From Deltaproteobacteria bacterium (GTDB lineage Bacteria > Myxococcota_A > UBA9160 > UBA6930), in the NCBI GenBank assembly GCA_029261815.1, contig JAJDAQ010000059.1:1-64000 (forward strand): a DNA stretch of 64,000 bases. Reading direction: 5' to 3'. Numbering within the stretch: the first letter of the stretch is position 1; each line of letters begins with the position of its first letter. The notes under the pieces are model-generated. The model was not told the origin of the DNA, made no database searches, and was given only the letters and a program-made list of their open reading frames with translations. Made by a program: the position numbers and the translations under genes. Of the stretch, positions 9,551 to 17,819 are shown in pieces.

Positions 9551-10836
9551 CGTCGCCCCTGGTCGCGCTGGTTCAGCCAGCGCGGGACTTCGCGATCGAC
9601 ACCCAGCAACGTTCGCCGCAGCCAATCGAACGCCATCTGCACCGTGACCTGACGGTTGCGTTGCCGGTCGAACGGAAACAGGAACTCGTGCGCCTCGGTG
9701 CCATCGGGTCCGGCGCACGCAATCCACACCGTGCCGACGGGCTTGTCGTCGGTGCCGCCATCTGGACCCGAGATCCCCGTCGTGGAGAGCGCCCAGGTTG
9801 CTCCCAGACGTTCACGCGCTCCCTCGGCCATCGCGCGCGCCACGGGCTCCGAAACCGCGCCGTGCTGCTCCAGCATGTCTTTCGGGACGCCTAGCATTCC
9901 CTCCTTCACGGCGTTGGAATAGGCCTGGACACCGCCCAGAAACCAGGCCGAGGCACCTGGCACCGACGTCGCACGCTCGCCGATCATGCCACCGGTACAG
10001 CTTTCGGCGACCGCCAATGTCGCCCCGTGGGCGACCAGCAGCTTCCCGACCGTGGCTTCCATGCTGTCGTCGTCGCGCCCATAGAGGAGAGACCCCAGCT
10101 TCTCCTCGATGGCCTTGCAGGCCTCCTCGAGGTGCCGGTCCGCTTCCTCTTCGGTGACTCCGCGAGCCACTGGCCGCAAGAAATTGTCGGGGAAGGTGGT
10201 CCGAAATCCGAGCTGGACGTGTTCGCTGTGCGCGACACCGGTGAGTTCGTCCTCCAACGTCGATTCGCCGATGCCGAACGTCCGCAAGATCGCACTCCGA
10301 ACGACCATCGGCTGTCCGCCTGCCCGCTTGGCAACCCGTGGCATCACCTGCTCGACCATCATCTGGTAGAGCTCGCGCGGGACGCCGGGCATACAGAAGA
10401 ACGCGGTTCTCCCGGCTTCGAGCATGCAGCCGGGCGCCGTCCCAACGGGGTTCTCGAGGACGTCACTGCCCACCGGAAAATCTGCCTGCTTGGCGTTGCT
10501 TGGCGACATCTCGCGACCGAACCGCTCGAAGAAAGCCTCGAGTGCCGCCATGGATGGCGCGTGCCGCTCGAGCTGACGTCCGAAGGTCTCGGCCAGCACT
10601 TCGATCGTGATGTCGTCGCGGGTCGGCCCCAACCCTCCGGACACCAGCACGATCTCGGAGCGGTCGGCTGCGCGAAGGAACGCGTCCTTCATGTCTGCCG
10701 GGTCGTCGAGCACAGAGCAGTGGAAGCGTGTGTGCACGTCGATTTCGAGCAATCGCTCGGAGAGGTAGGACTTGTTCGAATCGATGATCTCCCCGCGCAG
10801 GAGTTCGTCGCCAATCGTGATGACCTCGGCGATCAC
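9547..10836 (-). CDS. cinA: CinA family protein, nicotinamide-nucleotide amidohydrolase type
   Basis: 429 residues with two domains. The N-terminal MoCF/COG1058 domain has ITIGDELLRGEIIDSN and SGGLGPTRDD (ADP-ribose pyrophosphatase-like). The C-terminal CinA domain has AVAESCTGGMIGERAT and STTGISGPDGG (NMN deamidase, pyridine nucleotide salvage). The GTG start overlaps the pgpA stop (GTGA) and the stop overlaps the thpR start (ATGA), so three genes are translationally linked just upstream of recA. Confidence 0.93.
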   Translation of the reverse strand: MIAEVITIGDELLRGEIIDSNKSYLSERLLEIDVHTRFHCSVLDDPADMKDAFLRAADRSEIVLVSGGLGPTRDDITIEVLAETFGRQLERHAPSMAALEAFFERFGREMSPSNAKQADFPVGSDVLENPVGTAPGCMLEAGRTAFFCMPGVPRELYQMMVEQVMPRVAKRAGGQPMVVRSAILRTFGIGESTLEDELTGVAHSEHVQLGFRTTFPDNFLRPVARGVTEEEADRHLEEACKAIEEKLGSLLYGRDDDSMEATVGKLLVAHGATLAVAESCTGGMIGERATSVPGASAWFLGGVQAYSNAVKEGMLGVPKDMLEQHGAVSEPVARAMAEGARERLGATWALSTTGISGPDGGTDDKPVGTVWIACAGPDGTEAHEFLFPFDRQRNRQVTVQMAFDWLRRTLLGVDREVPRWLNQRDQGRR

Positions 10837-11393
10837 AGCAGCCCCCCGGCCCACCCGGCAGCCAGCGCGAATGCCACTACGGTCACGACGACTGCGCCGA
10901 ATCCGCCTGCCACCACGTCGTCCATCATCACTCCCAGGCCTCCCTTGAAATTGCGCTCTGCCCAGCCCACCGGCCCCGGCTTGGCAATATCAAAGCAGCG
11001 GAACGCGACGAATCCGGTCACGAGGAGAACCAGCGAAGTCGATTCGCTCCAAGTCGCAGCGCTGATCCCAGCGCCGAGTGGAACGAGCGGCAGCAGTGTC
11101 AGCCATTGTCCGACCACTTCGTCGATCACGATGCGTCCGTCGTCCTCCACCCCGTAAACGGCCCCGGCCACGCCAGCGGCCCAGGTCCCCACCGCCCAGA
11201 GGCCCAGCCAGGTCACCCCCTGGATCCAGAACGGCAAAGGCGAAAATAACACGAAAATGGGAAAAGCGAGAGCCGAACCGAAAGTTCCGGGCGCTTTCGG
11301 CAGCAGACCGGCGCCCAGGCCGGTAGCCAGACCCAGTCCCACAGCACGCGAAACGGCGTCCGCCGGCTCGGGTGCCGGCGTTTCAGGGGGCAC
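10833..11393 (-). CDS. pgpA: Phosphatidylglycerophosphatase A
   Basis: 186 residues, an integral membrane phosphatase that converts PGP to phosphatidylglycerol. Family motifs are visible in order: LLPKAPGTFGS, the DDGRIVIDEVVGQ acidic box, AFRCFDIAKPGPV, and the C-terminal MMDDVVAG. Four hydrophobic segments alternate with these. The start is GTG at 11393 with GGGGAGAGG about 11 nt upstream. The roughly 200-bp gap upstream, to the divergent HEAT-repeat gene, holds only promoter-like sequence. Confidence 0.92.
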   Translation of the reverse strand: MPPETPAPEPADAVSRAVGLGLATGLGAGLLPKAPGTFGSALAFPIFVLFSPLPFWIQGVTWLGLWAVGTWAAGVAGAVYGVEDDGRIVIDEVVGQWLTLLPLVPLGAGISAATWSESTSLVLLVTGFVAFRCFDIAKPGPVGWAERNFKGGLGVMMDDVVAGGFGAVVVTVVAFALAAGWAGGLL

Positions 11394-11588
11394 GATGGCA
11401 GCATCCTCTCCCCTCCCGGTCGCGTCCGGCCTACGGGCGGCGCGGCGGCCATTCGGGGATGTCGAGGAGGGTGAGGGCCCGGTTGGGGGATCCGGACCTC
11501 ACCAGGGTCGCGCGACCACGGGGCGCGTCAAGGGCGTAAGGACGATTGGCTGCCGAACAGCGCTTTACCTTTCGACCGAACCGTTCGA

Positions 11589-11594
11589 TAGTCC
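11589..11594 (+). promoter_or_regulatory. -10-like box TAGTCC, 6 nt before the HEAT-repeat gene
   Basis: TAGTCC lies six bases before the ATG at 11601; a weak -35-like TTACCT is 18 bp further upstream. No Shine-Dalgarno site is possible in the six-base gap. It is the weakest member of the leaderless-type set. Confidence 0.3.
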
Positions 11595-11600
11595 TGTTCG

Positions 11601-13466
11601 ATGGATGACGCGCCCGGCACCGGGGCCCAAGGGGGGGACCGACGCACCGCGCCCGAGCTGGCAACGCTGTTGCTTGAGCTTGCGCGCGTGGTGAAGGCAC
11701 GTCGGTACTACAAAGCCGGCGACCCGCGCCTGGCCGACATCTTCAGCCGCTTCGTGCGGACCTGGCTGGGGGATCTTGGGCGCAAGGGCACGCTGATCCT
11801 CGAGGTCGGGCCGCAGGGCTTTCGTGAAGCCGGGCAGCGCGGCGTGCTGACCGATCCGCACCTGGCCGAGTTGCGGCGCGAGCTCGGAGAGCGCGGCGTG
11901 CACGAGCTGCGCTTCGAGCCCGAAGTCGATGCGGAGGCACTCGCCGGATTGGCCGAAGTGCTGGCGTCGGATGCCGGGCGTATCGCCGCGACCGGCGGAT
12001 TTGCGGTGATGCTGGAAGAACGGGTGCCGTTCGGCATCACGGTCGCCGGACCCGTCCCCGCGGTCGCCGTGGGCTTGCCGTCAGAAGATTCAGACGCCGA
12101 CCTTCCTCCGATCGTGCGCATCCCCGATCCGGTACCCGCTGTCGCGGCTCCGCTTGCCCCGGCTGCGGCGAGTGACGACGAGGCCCCAACGCTGGTCCCC
12201 GCACTCGCAGAGGATGAACCGGTACTCGAGATCGACCCACCCGAGTCGACCGAGCCCCTCACGATCATCGAGGAAGATGATCCCGCGATCGAAGCGCTGC
12301 CGCCCGATGACCCCACCGCCGAAACGGTCCCGGCCGAGGTGGCCACGGCCACAGACCTCGTGGCGCCCGAACGACCGGCGCCGGTAGACGTGGTCCCGGC
12401 CGTGCCCGACATCGAACCGCCCCCGCCGGAGACCCCGGCGAATCCTGCGGCAACAGACGAACTCACGGTCCGCCTCCGCGAACTCGGCCTCTGCACTTCG
12501 GTGGCCGACTACACCGACCTCGCGCGCAGGATCTGCACGATGGCGGAGCGTGCCTTCGACCAGGGCGACACGGACGCGTTCGTTCGAGCCGTGCGGGCCT
12601 TCGCGCGACACGTCGATGGGAAGGAAGAATCCCGGCTGGCCGAGACGGCGGCGAGCTTCCTCAGCCACCTGGCGGTCGGGCCGCGTCTCGACCACCTGAT
12701 CGAGCGTGCGGCCGAGGGGTCAGAAGACGGTGTGCACGCGAGTCGCGCGCTGCTGCTCCTCGACGACGACGCGATTCGTCATCTGGTCGATCGCGCCATC
12801 ACGGCAACCGACCGGATTCAACGCGAGCGGCTGCTCGCGGTCGTTCTGGCGGCGAGCGAACGTGCCCTACCTGCCCTGCTCGATCAACTCGGCGACGACC
12901 GGCCCGACGTGGTCCGGCACGCGATTCGGTTGATTGGCGACACGCAGCATCCAGCGGCCGTACCGCGCTTGGCGGACGGACTGCATCACCGGGATGCGGA
13001 GACGCGCGAGGAAACCGCACGTGCCCTCGTCCGGATCGGCAGCGACGAAGCGATCGCGATCCTCGCCCGAGCCTCACGCCACGAAGACGCCGGAATCGTC
13101 GCTCTGGCGCTGAACTCACTCGCATCGACGGGCAACGTTCGCGCGCTCCCTCCGATCGAGAACGCCCTCGAACGGGCGATCGAGGCAAAGGACGTCGCCC
13201 GAGCCAAGGAGATCATCAAGGCGCTGGGGCGCATGCAGGTACCCGAGGCCGCTCGGCCCCTCGCGGCGCTCCTACAGCGCCGTTCGCGGTTGCAGCGTTG
13301 GCTCCGCGACCTCAAGGTGGCAGCGATCGCTGCGCTCGGCGGGATCCCTGGCGACGAAGCCGTCGGCGCACTGGCCCAGGCCGCACACTACCGCGACGCC
13401 CAGATGCGCAAGACCGCGCAAACCGCGCTCGACCGGCGGGCCGGCGCCCTCACCCGGCGCTCCTAG
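11601..13466 (+). CDS. HEAT-repeat protein with acidic Pro-rich linker
   Basis: 621 residues in three parts. Residues 1-150 form an uncharacterised globular N-terminus with a helix-rich start and strands around LILEVGPQGF. Residues 150-290 are a low-complexity Asp/Glu/Pro/Ala/Val linker. From about residue 330 to the end are helical repeats with HEAT/PBS-lyase signatures such as VVRHAIRLIGDTQHPAAVPRLADGL and ALVRIGSDEAIAILARA. HEAT arrays are protein-binding scaffolds; no catalytic motif is present. The N-terminus and layout recall large HEAT proteins common in Myxococcota and relatives, whose roles are unknown. Confidence 0.8.
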   Translation: MDDAPGTGAQGGDRRTAPELATLLLELARVVKARRYYKAGDPRLADIFSRFVRTWLGDLGRKGTLILEVGPQGFREAGQRGVLTDPHLAELRRELGERGVHELRFEPEVDAEALAGLAEVLASDAGRIAATGGFAVMLEERVPFGITVAGPVPAVAVGLPSEDSDADLPPIVRIPDPVPAVAAPLAPAAASDDEAPTLVPALAEDEPVLEIDPPESTEPLTIIEEDDPAIEALPPDDPTAETVPAEVATATDLVAPERPAPVDVVPAVPDIEPPPPETPANPAATDELTVRLRELGLCTSVADYTDLARRICTMAERAFDQGDTDAFVRAVRAFARHVDGKEESRLAETAASFLSHLAVGPRLDHLIERAAEGSEDGVHASRALLLLDDDAIRHLVDRAITATDRIQRERLLAVVLAASERALPALLDQLGDDRPDVVRHAIRLIGDTQHPAAVPRLADGLHHRDAETREETARALVRIGSDEAIAILARASRHEDAGIVALALNSLASTGNVRALPPIENALERAIEAKDVARAKEIIKALGRMQVPEAARPLAALLQRRSRLQRWLRDLKVAAIAALGGIPGDEAVGALAQAAHYRDAQMRKTAQTALDRRAGALTRRS

Positions 13467-13500
13467 CCAAATCTCCGGCCCGAGACGGCGCCGCATTCAG

Positions 13501-13506
13501 TAGGTT
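13501..13506 (+). promoter_or_regulatory. -10-like box TAGGTT, 6 nt before ruvX
   Basis: TAGGTT is followed by TCGCGT and the ATG of ruvX. The 11-mer TAGGTTTCGCG recurs identically before lgt at 38280. Confidence 0.5.
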
Positions 13507-13512
13507 TCGCGT

Positions 13513-13944
13513 ATGGCCGTACTCGGTATCGACTGGGGGGAACGTCGGATCGGCCTCGCCGTTTCCGACCCCGACGGCGTGATCGCAACGCCCATCGGTG
13601 CTGTTCTCTCGACGGGTCGAAAGAAGGACATCGCCGCCATTCGGGCCATTGTCCTTGAGCGCGCCGTCGACGAAATCGTCGTGGGCCTGCCGATCCACAT
13701 GGACGGCCGACGCGGCGAAGCGGCGGAGGCCGCGACTCGTTTTGCGGCGGATCTGGCCAAGGCCTTGTCGCTCCCGGTCGAGACCCTGGACGAACGCTGG
13801 ACCACGGCCGAAGCCGACCGCGCTCTTCGCGAAGGGGGCCGAAGCGGCCGGAAGAAGCGCAAGCAAGCCATCGATTCGATGGCGGCCGCGATCCTGCTTC
13901 GCACCTACCTCGCGTTGCGCGAAAACCGGAAAGAGGCCAGATGA
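13513..13944 (+). CDS. ruvX: Putative pre-16S rRNA nuclease / Holliday junction resolvase (YqgF)
   Basis: 143 residues with the RNase H-like fold of YqgF. Asp in LGIDWGERRIGLAVSD, Glu/Asp near VDEIVVGLP, and the DERWTTAEA motif followed by KQAIDSMAAAILL are the family signatures. E. coli YqgF processes the 5' end of 16S rRNA. The stop overlaps the mltG start (ATGA), a very common ruvX-mltG pairing. Confidence 0.93.
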   Translation: MAVLGIDWGERRIGLAVSDPDGVIATPIGAVLSTGRKKDIAAIRAIVLERAVDEIVVGLPIHMDGRRGEAAEAATRFAADLAKALSLPVETLDERWTTAEADRALREGGRSGRKKRKQAIDSMAAAILLRTYLALRENRKEAR

Positions 13945-14957
13945 AGCGCTTCATCGTCACCCTCGCAGTCGCCGCGCTGATGACCGCCGCAGCCGGTGCC
14001 GCCGCGTGGCGCTGGTTCGAGCACCAACTCGAGCCGGTCTCCAGCAGCCAGGATGCCGTCGTTTTCCGCGTGGAGAACGGCGCCACCTTCCGCAGCGTCG
14101 CCAGCCGACTCGAGCAGGTGGGCCTGATTCGCCACTCCGACGCGTTCCGCCTTCACGCCCGCCTAACGAAGCGAGACGGACAGCTGAGAGCGGGCGAGTA
14201 TGAGTTCGCGCCCGCACTCGACGCGGATGCGATCCTCGAACGGCTCACACGCGGCAACGTCCGCACCCATGCCGTGTCCGTCCCGGAGGGGCTGCGGATG
14301 GAAGACGTCGCCACGCGCTTCGCCGACGCTGGGCTCGTCGACCGCGACGCGTTCCTGGCCATCACCCGGGACCCGGAGGCTGCGGCAAGCTTCGGTGTCG
14401 AGGGCCATTCGCTGGAGGGATACCTGTTTCCGGAGACGTATCGGCTCGCCCGCGGGCTCTCGGCCAGGGAAGTGGTCGCAGCTCAGGTCTCCCAGTTCCT
14501 CAAGGTCTGGCAGGAGATCGAGCCGGCGGCAACGGCACAGGGTCTGTCGATGCGCGACGTCGTGACCCTTGCTTCGATCGTGGAGAAGGAAACCGGCGCA
14601 CCTGAGGAACGGCCGCTCATCGCGGCCGTCTTCCTCAACCGGATGAAGCGCGGCATGCGGCTCGAGACCGACCCGACCGTGATCTACGGCATTCCCGATT
14701 TCGACGGCAACCTGCGACGGATCCATCTGGAGGACGCATCGAATCCGTACAACACGTACAAGATTCCGGGGCTCCCGCCGGGCCCCATCGCAAACCCGGG
14801 TGCAGCCGCACTCCGCGCCATCCTTTCACCAGCCGACACGCCGTTCCTGTTCTTCGTGGCGTACAGCGACGGCAGTGGTCGCCACGCGTTCTCGGTGACC
14901 TACCGCGAACATGCGGCCAAGGTCGACGAGTACCAACGCCGCCGACGCAAGCGCTAG
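13941..14957 (+). CDS. mltG: Endolytic peptidoglycan transglycosylase
   Basis: 338 residues: a cytoplasmic Met-Lys start, one N-terminal transmembrane helix and a periplasmic YceG/MltG domain. The LysM-like part is around VFRVENGATFRSVASRLEQ. The catalytic region has LASIVEKETG with the catalytic Glu, then NRMKRGMRLETDPTVIYG and NPYNTYKIPGLPPGPIANPG, all diagnostic. It cuts nascent glycan strands and sets their length. Translationally coupled to ruvX. Confidence 0.95.
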   Translation: MKRFIVTLAVAALMTAAAGAAAWRWFEHQLEPVSSSQDAVVFRVENGATFRSVASRLEQVGLIRHSDAFRLHARLTKRDGQLRAGEYEFAPALDADAILERLTRGNVRTHAVSVPEGLRMEDVATRFADAGLVDRDAFLAITRDPEAAASFGVEGHSLEGYLFPETYRLARGLSAREVVAAQVSQFLKVWQEIEPAATAQGLSMRDVVTLASIVEKETGAPEERPLIAAVFLNRMKRGMRLETDPTVIYGIPDFDGNLRRIHLEDASNPYNTYKIPGLPPGPIANPGAAALRAILSPADTPFLFFVAYSDGSGRHAFSVTYREHAAKVDEYQRRRRKR

Positions 14958-14960
14958 GAT
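14955..14960 (+). promoter_or_regulatory. -10-like box TAGGAT overlapping the mltG stop codon
   Basis: TAGGAT contains the mltG TAG stop and lies 7 nt before the ATG of the SCP2 gene. It would give that gene its own leaderless-type transcript despite being only 10 bp behind mltG. Confidence 0.45.
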
Positions 14961-14967
14961 CGCGCGC

Positions 14968-15579
14968 ATGACCGACCCCAAGGCGTTCTACACCGAACAA
15001 CTCCCGGCGCAGTGGAACCGCGGGCTTCGCGACCAGGCGCGCGCGGCCCAATCCGCGCAGCGAGTCCTCGAAGGTCTACGGGCTGCGGAAGGAACGATCC
15101 AGGTCGTCGTGAGCGGACGCGACGGCGGCACGTTCCATTTGAACATCGCCAACGGAGAGCTGGCACCCGGCGAGACGCCTGCGCACGAGCCGTTCCTGAC
15201 GCTCACTCAAGACCACGCGCACTTCGAACGCCTGGCGGCGGAAGCCGGTGATTCTGCGCTCGGCTTCCTCGGCGGCCTATCCGGACTGGCCGGCGACATG
15301 AAGTTCACAAAGGAGCGCATTGATGCGCTGGCAGCGACGCCGGGAACCGTGAAGTTTTGTCTCGCCGGAGAGCGCGGCTTCGACTTGATCGCGCACTTCG
15401 GTGCCGGCCCGCCGGCCCCCGAACCGGCCACCACGATCACCGTCGAGATGGACGCCTACCAATTGCTCAAGACCGGAGATCTGAACCCGCAAGACGCATT
15501 CCTGGGGGGCCAGATCCAGGTCGAAGGCGATATGCAGGCAGCCATGCAGCTCGCCCTCACCATGATGGCCCCCGACTAG
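14968..15579 (+). CDS. SCP2 sterol-binding domain protein
   Basis: 203 residues. The second half matches the SCP2 lipid-transfer fold: strands around TIQVVVSGRDGGTFHLNIANGE and TITVEMDAYQLLKTGDLNPQDAFLGGQIQ, then the helix GDMQAAMQLALTMM, which closes most bacterial SCP2 proteins. Such proteins bind sterol-like or acyl-CoA ligands; the ligand here is unknown. The ATG at 14968 was chosen because the protein then begins in a helical region and the TAGGAT box sits just upstream. Confidence 0.85.
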   Translation: MTDPKAFYTEQLPAQWNRGLRDQARAAQSAQRVLEGLRAAEGTIQVVVSGRDGGTFHLNIANGELAPGETPAHEPFLTLTQDHAHFERLAAEAGDSALGFLGGLSGLAGDMKFTKERIDALAATPGTVKFCLAGERGFDLIAHFGAGPPAPEPATTITVEMDAYQLLKTGDLNPQDAFLGGQIQVEGDMQAAMQLALTMMAPD

Positions 15580-15619
15580 GGCCGGGCGAAATCCGGCCCC
15601 CGACTAAGGCTGGGCGAAA
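15567..15619 (+). repeat. Imperfect 25-bp tandem duplication over the SCP2 gene end
   Basis: GGCCCCCGACTAG, the last codons and stop of the SCP2 gene, plus the 12 bases after it (15567-15591), are repeated with two changes at 15595-15619, a period of 28 bp. The second copy falls in the gap before the convergent OmpA lipoprotein gene. Confidence 0.75.
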
Positions 15620-15635
15620 CGGGCGGCGACTTGCG

Positions 15636-16151
15636 TCAGTCTCGCGGCGGGGGGCCCGCAGCGACGCCGCTGTGCATCACCACGATCTCGACGCGCCGGT
15701 TCAGCTCCCGGCCGGAGCGATCATCGTTCGATGCAGCCGGCTGGGTTTCGCCGAGTCCGAGCACGGTGATCTGATTCTCCGCCATTCCGGATCCGTGAAG
15801 GATTCCGGCCACGGTCGAGGCCCGGCGAATCGAGAGGTCGAGATTGTAGGACTCATCCCCGATCGCGTCGGTGTGCCCCTCAACCGCGAGCTCGCGATCC
15901 GGTGCCGTCTCGCGCAAGATGCGTGCGACATCGTCCAGGGTCGCGCGTCCAGACTCCGACAGGTTCGATTCATCGAACGCGAAGAGGACCTCGGGCAGGT
16001 AGATGGTGACCCCGCGCTCGGTCTGCGCGGCGGCCACACCCCGCGCCATCAGCTCTTCGACCAGCGTCACTTCGACAGGCTTCGTCGCGCAGCCCACCGT
16101 CATCCAGCTCAACATCGCGAGCGCGATGCCCGCCCTCTGCCATCCAGTCAT
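15636..16151 (-). CDS. OmpA-family outer-membrane lipoprotein
   Basis: 171 residues. The N-terminal signal ends in MTVGCATKP, a good lipobox. The rest is an OmpA/MotB peptidoglycan-binding domain: the VLFAFDESNLSESGRATLDDVA beginning, the VEGHTDAIGDESYNLDLSIRRA core with the Asp and Arg that bind diaminopimelate, and a final LNRRVEIVV. It should tether the outer membrane to peptidoglycan. The ATG at 16151 has GGGAGGA 5 nt upstream. Confidence 0.92.
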   Translation of the reverse strand: MTGWQRAGIALAMLSWMTVGCATKPVEVTLVEELMARGVAAAQTERGVTIYLPEVLFAFDESNLSESGRATLDDVARILRETAPDRELAVEGHTDAIGDESYNLDLSIRRASTVAGILHGSGMAENQITVLGLGETQPAASNDDRSGRELNRRVEIVVMHSGVAAGPPPRD

Positions 16152-16206
16152 GCTCGTCCTCCCAAGCCCCCACAGGGTGCCTGGAAAACGCCACATTATC
16201 CAGCGG

Positions 16207-17241
16207 CTACGAGATGGCGACGTCCTTGAGCAGGTCGAGGTTGTCGAGAGCCCGCCCTGCCCCGTGCACGACGGCCGTGTACGGGTCTTCGCTGCGCAGG
16301 ATCGGCAACTTCGTTTCCTGGCGCAGAATCGTATCGAGGTCGTTCAGCATCGAGCCACCACCCACCAGCATGATCCCGCGGTCGACGATGTCGGCCGCCA
16401 GTTCCGGCGGTGTGCGCTCAAGGGTCAGGTGCACCGTCTCGACGATCTGGCCGAGGGGCTCGATCAGGGCTTCGCGAATCTCCTCGCTCGTCGTGACAAC
16501 GACCTTCGGGATGCCAGCCACAAGGTCGCGACCCTTGATCTCCATCGTCTCGGTCTTCGCCGTCGACGATGCCGTCGCAATGCTCATCTTCACGTTCTCG
16601 GCGCTGCGTTCACCGATCAGCATGTTGTACTTGCGCTTGACGTAGTTGATGATCGCTTCGTCCATCGCGTCACCGCCACAGCGGATCGAACGCGAGGTGA
16701 CGATGCCCGACAGCGAGATCACCGCGACATCGGTCGTTCCGCCCCCGATATCGACGACCATGTTCCCCGTCGGCGCGGTCACATCGAGGCCTGCGCCGAT
16801 CGCGGCCGCCATCGGCTCTTCGATCAGGTAGACCTCGCGCGCGCCCGCAGAGAGCGCGCTCTCACGGACCGCGCGCTTTTCGACGCTGGTGATGCACGGC
16901 GGCACACAGATGACGATCCGCGGACGAACCAGCTTTCGCCGGTTGTGCGCCCGCAGGATGAAATGGCGAAGCATCGCCTCGGTGATCTCGAAGTCGGCGA
17001 TGACGCCGTCCTTGATCGGTCGGATCGCGCGGATGCCACTGGGCGTACGGCCTAACATCTCTTTGGCTTCATGACCCACGGCCATGACGCGTTCGCCGCG
17101 TCCATTGGCATCGGTTGCCACGGCGACCACCGAAGGCTCGGAGCAGATCAGCCCCTTGCCCTTCACGTACACAAGGGTGTTCGCGGTACCGAGGTCGATC
17201 GCGAGATCGCTGGAGAAGAGACCGACGAGGGCGTCGAGCAT
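16207..17241 (-). CDS. mreB: Rod shape-determining actin homologue
   Basis: 344 residues with the actin-fold signatures of MreB: LAIDLGTANTLVYVKGKG (phosphate 1), VVDIGGGTTDVAVISL (phosphate 2), CGGDAMDEAI and LVGGGSMLNDLD (adenosine). It polymerises on the inner membrane and guides elongasome peptidoglycan synthesis. The ATG at 17241 has GGAAGG upstream and gives the usual family length. mreC and mreD are not adjacent on the available side; the gene seems monocistronic, with a 170-bp upstream gap that also holds the terminator of the preceding operon. Confidence 0.97.
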   Translation of the reverse strand: MLDALVGLFSSDLAIDLGTANTLVYVKGKGLICSEPSVVAVATDANGRGERVMAVGHEAKEMLGRTPSGIRAIRPIKDGVIADFEITEAMLRHFILRAHNRRKLVRPRIVICVPPCITSVEKRAVRESALSAGAREVYLIEEPMAAAIGAGLDVTAPTGNMVVDIGGGTTDVAVISLSGIVTSRSIRCGGDAMDEAIINYVKRKYNMLIGERSAENVKMSIATASSTAKTETMEIKGRDLVAGIPKVVVTTSEEIREALIEPLGQIVETVHLTLERTPPELAADIVDRGIMLVGGGSMLNDLDTILRQETKLPILRSEDPYTAVVHGAGRALDNLDLLKDVAIS

Positions 17242-17368
17242 GAGGCGTGCCTTCCACGGGATGCGGGTCGAACAGTCGACTCCGTCCGTATCGGCGCACA
17301 CCGTCCGGGAATTGAGGGATTCCGCGGACATCGGGGTGAAACCCGCCGGCTCGGGAGGCGGAAAGTGA

Positions 17369-17401
17369 GCGGCATCACAGGAGTGATGTCGAGGATGCCG
17401 C
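17369..17401 (-). terminator. Hairpin ending the Pup-proteasome operon
   Basis: GCGGCAT (17369-17375) pairs with ATGCCGC (17395-17401), enclosing a smaller CATCAC/GTGATG stem. It starts 12 bp after the stop of the last gene of the operon. Only a short pyrimidine tract follows, so intrinsic termination is plausible, not certain. Confidence 0.5.
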
Positions 17402-17412
17402 CTGGCCGTCGC

Positions 17413-17814
17413 TCAGTCCTGGCCGGGAGAGACCTCGGAGGTCGGAGCCTCGGAAACGGGTGCCTGCTGTGCGCGATCGGCGACAACGCGCGCTTCGAGC
17501 GCGATCGCTTCGACGCGACCTGCCAGAGCGTCGCTCTGCACACGCACGTCGTCTAGATGCACCTGGTGCGCGGTCAGGTCGGCCTGGGTCGCAGCCAATT
17601 CGGCCTGGGTGTCGGCCAGCGTCTGTCCCAGGGCGAGGCCCTCGCGATGCGAGACACCCCATCCGACGGCGCAAATCAGGAAGCCAACGAGTGCCAACCA
17701 CGCCCAGGTCGGGGTGGTCTGATCTTCCTCGACGACCGTCACCTCAGCCGACGGCGCCGCAGACGGCTCCTTTGACGGAGGAACGGCGCGAAGATGCGGA
17801 GGCGCTTCCTGCAT
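17413..17814 (-). CDS. Unknown membrane-anchored coiled-coil protein, last gene of the Pup operon
   Basis: 133 residues. An N-terminal cytoplasmic stretch of about 35 residues is Pro/Glu rich. One transmembrane helix follows (WAWLALVGFLICAVGWGV), then about 60 residues of heptad-like coiled coil (LADTQAELAATQADLTAHQ) and an acidic tail. I recognise no family. It starts 5 bp after the pafA stop, so it is almost certainly co-transcribed and perhaps translationally coupled. By position it could tether or tune the pupylation machinery, but that is inference from context only. Confidence 0.7.
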   Translation of the reverse strand: MQEAPPHLRAVPPSKEPSAAPSAEVTVVEEDQTTPTWAWLALVGFLICAVGWGVSHREGLALGQTLADTQAELAATQADLTAHQVHLDDVRVQSDALAGRVEAIALEARVVADRAQQAPVSEAPTSEVSPGQD

Positions 17815-17819
17815 GGTGC

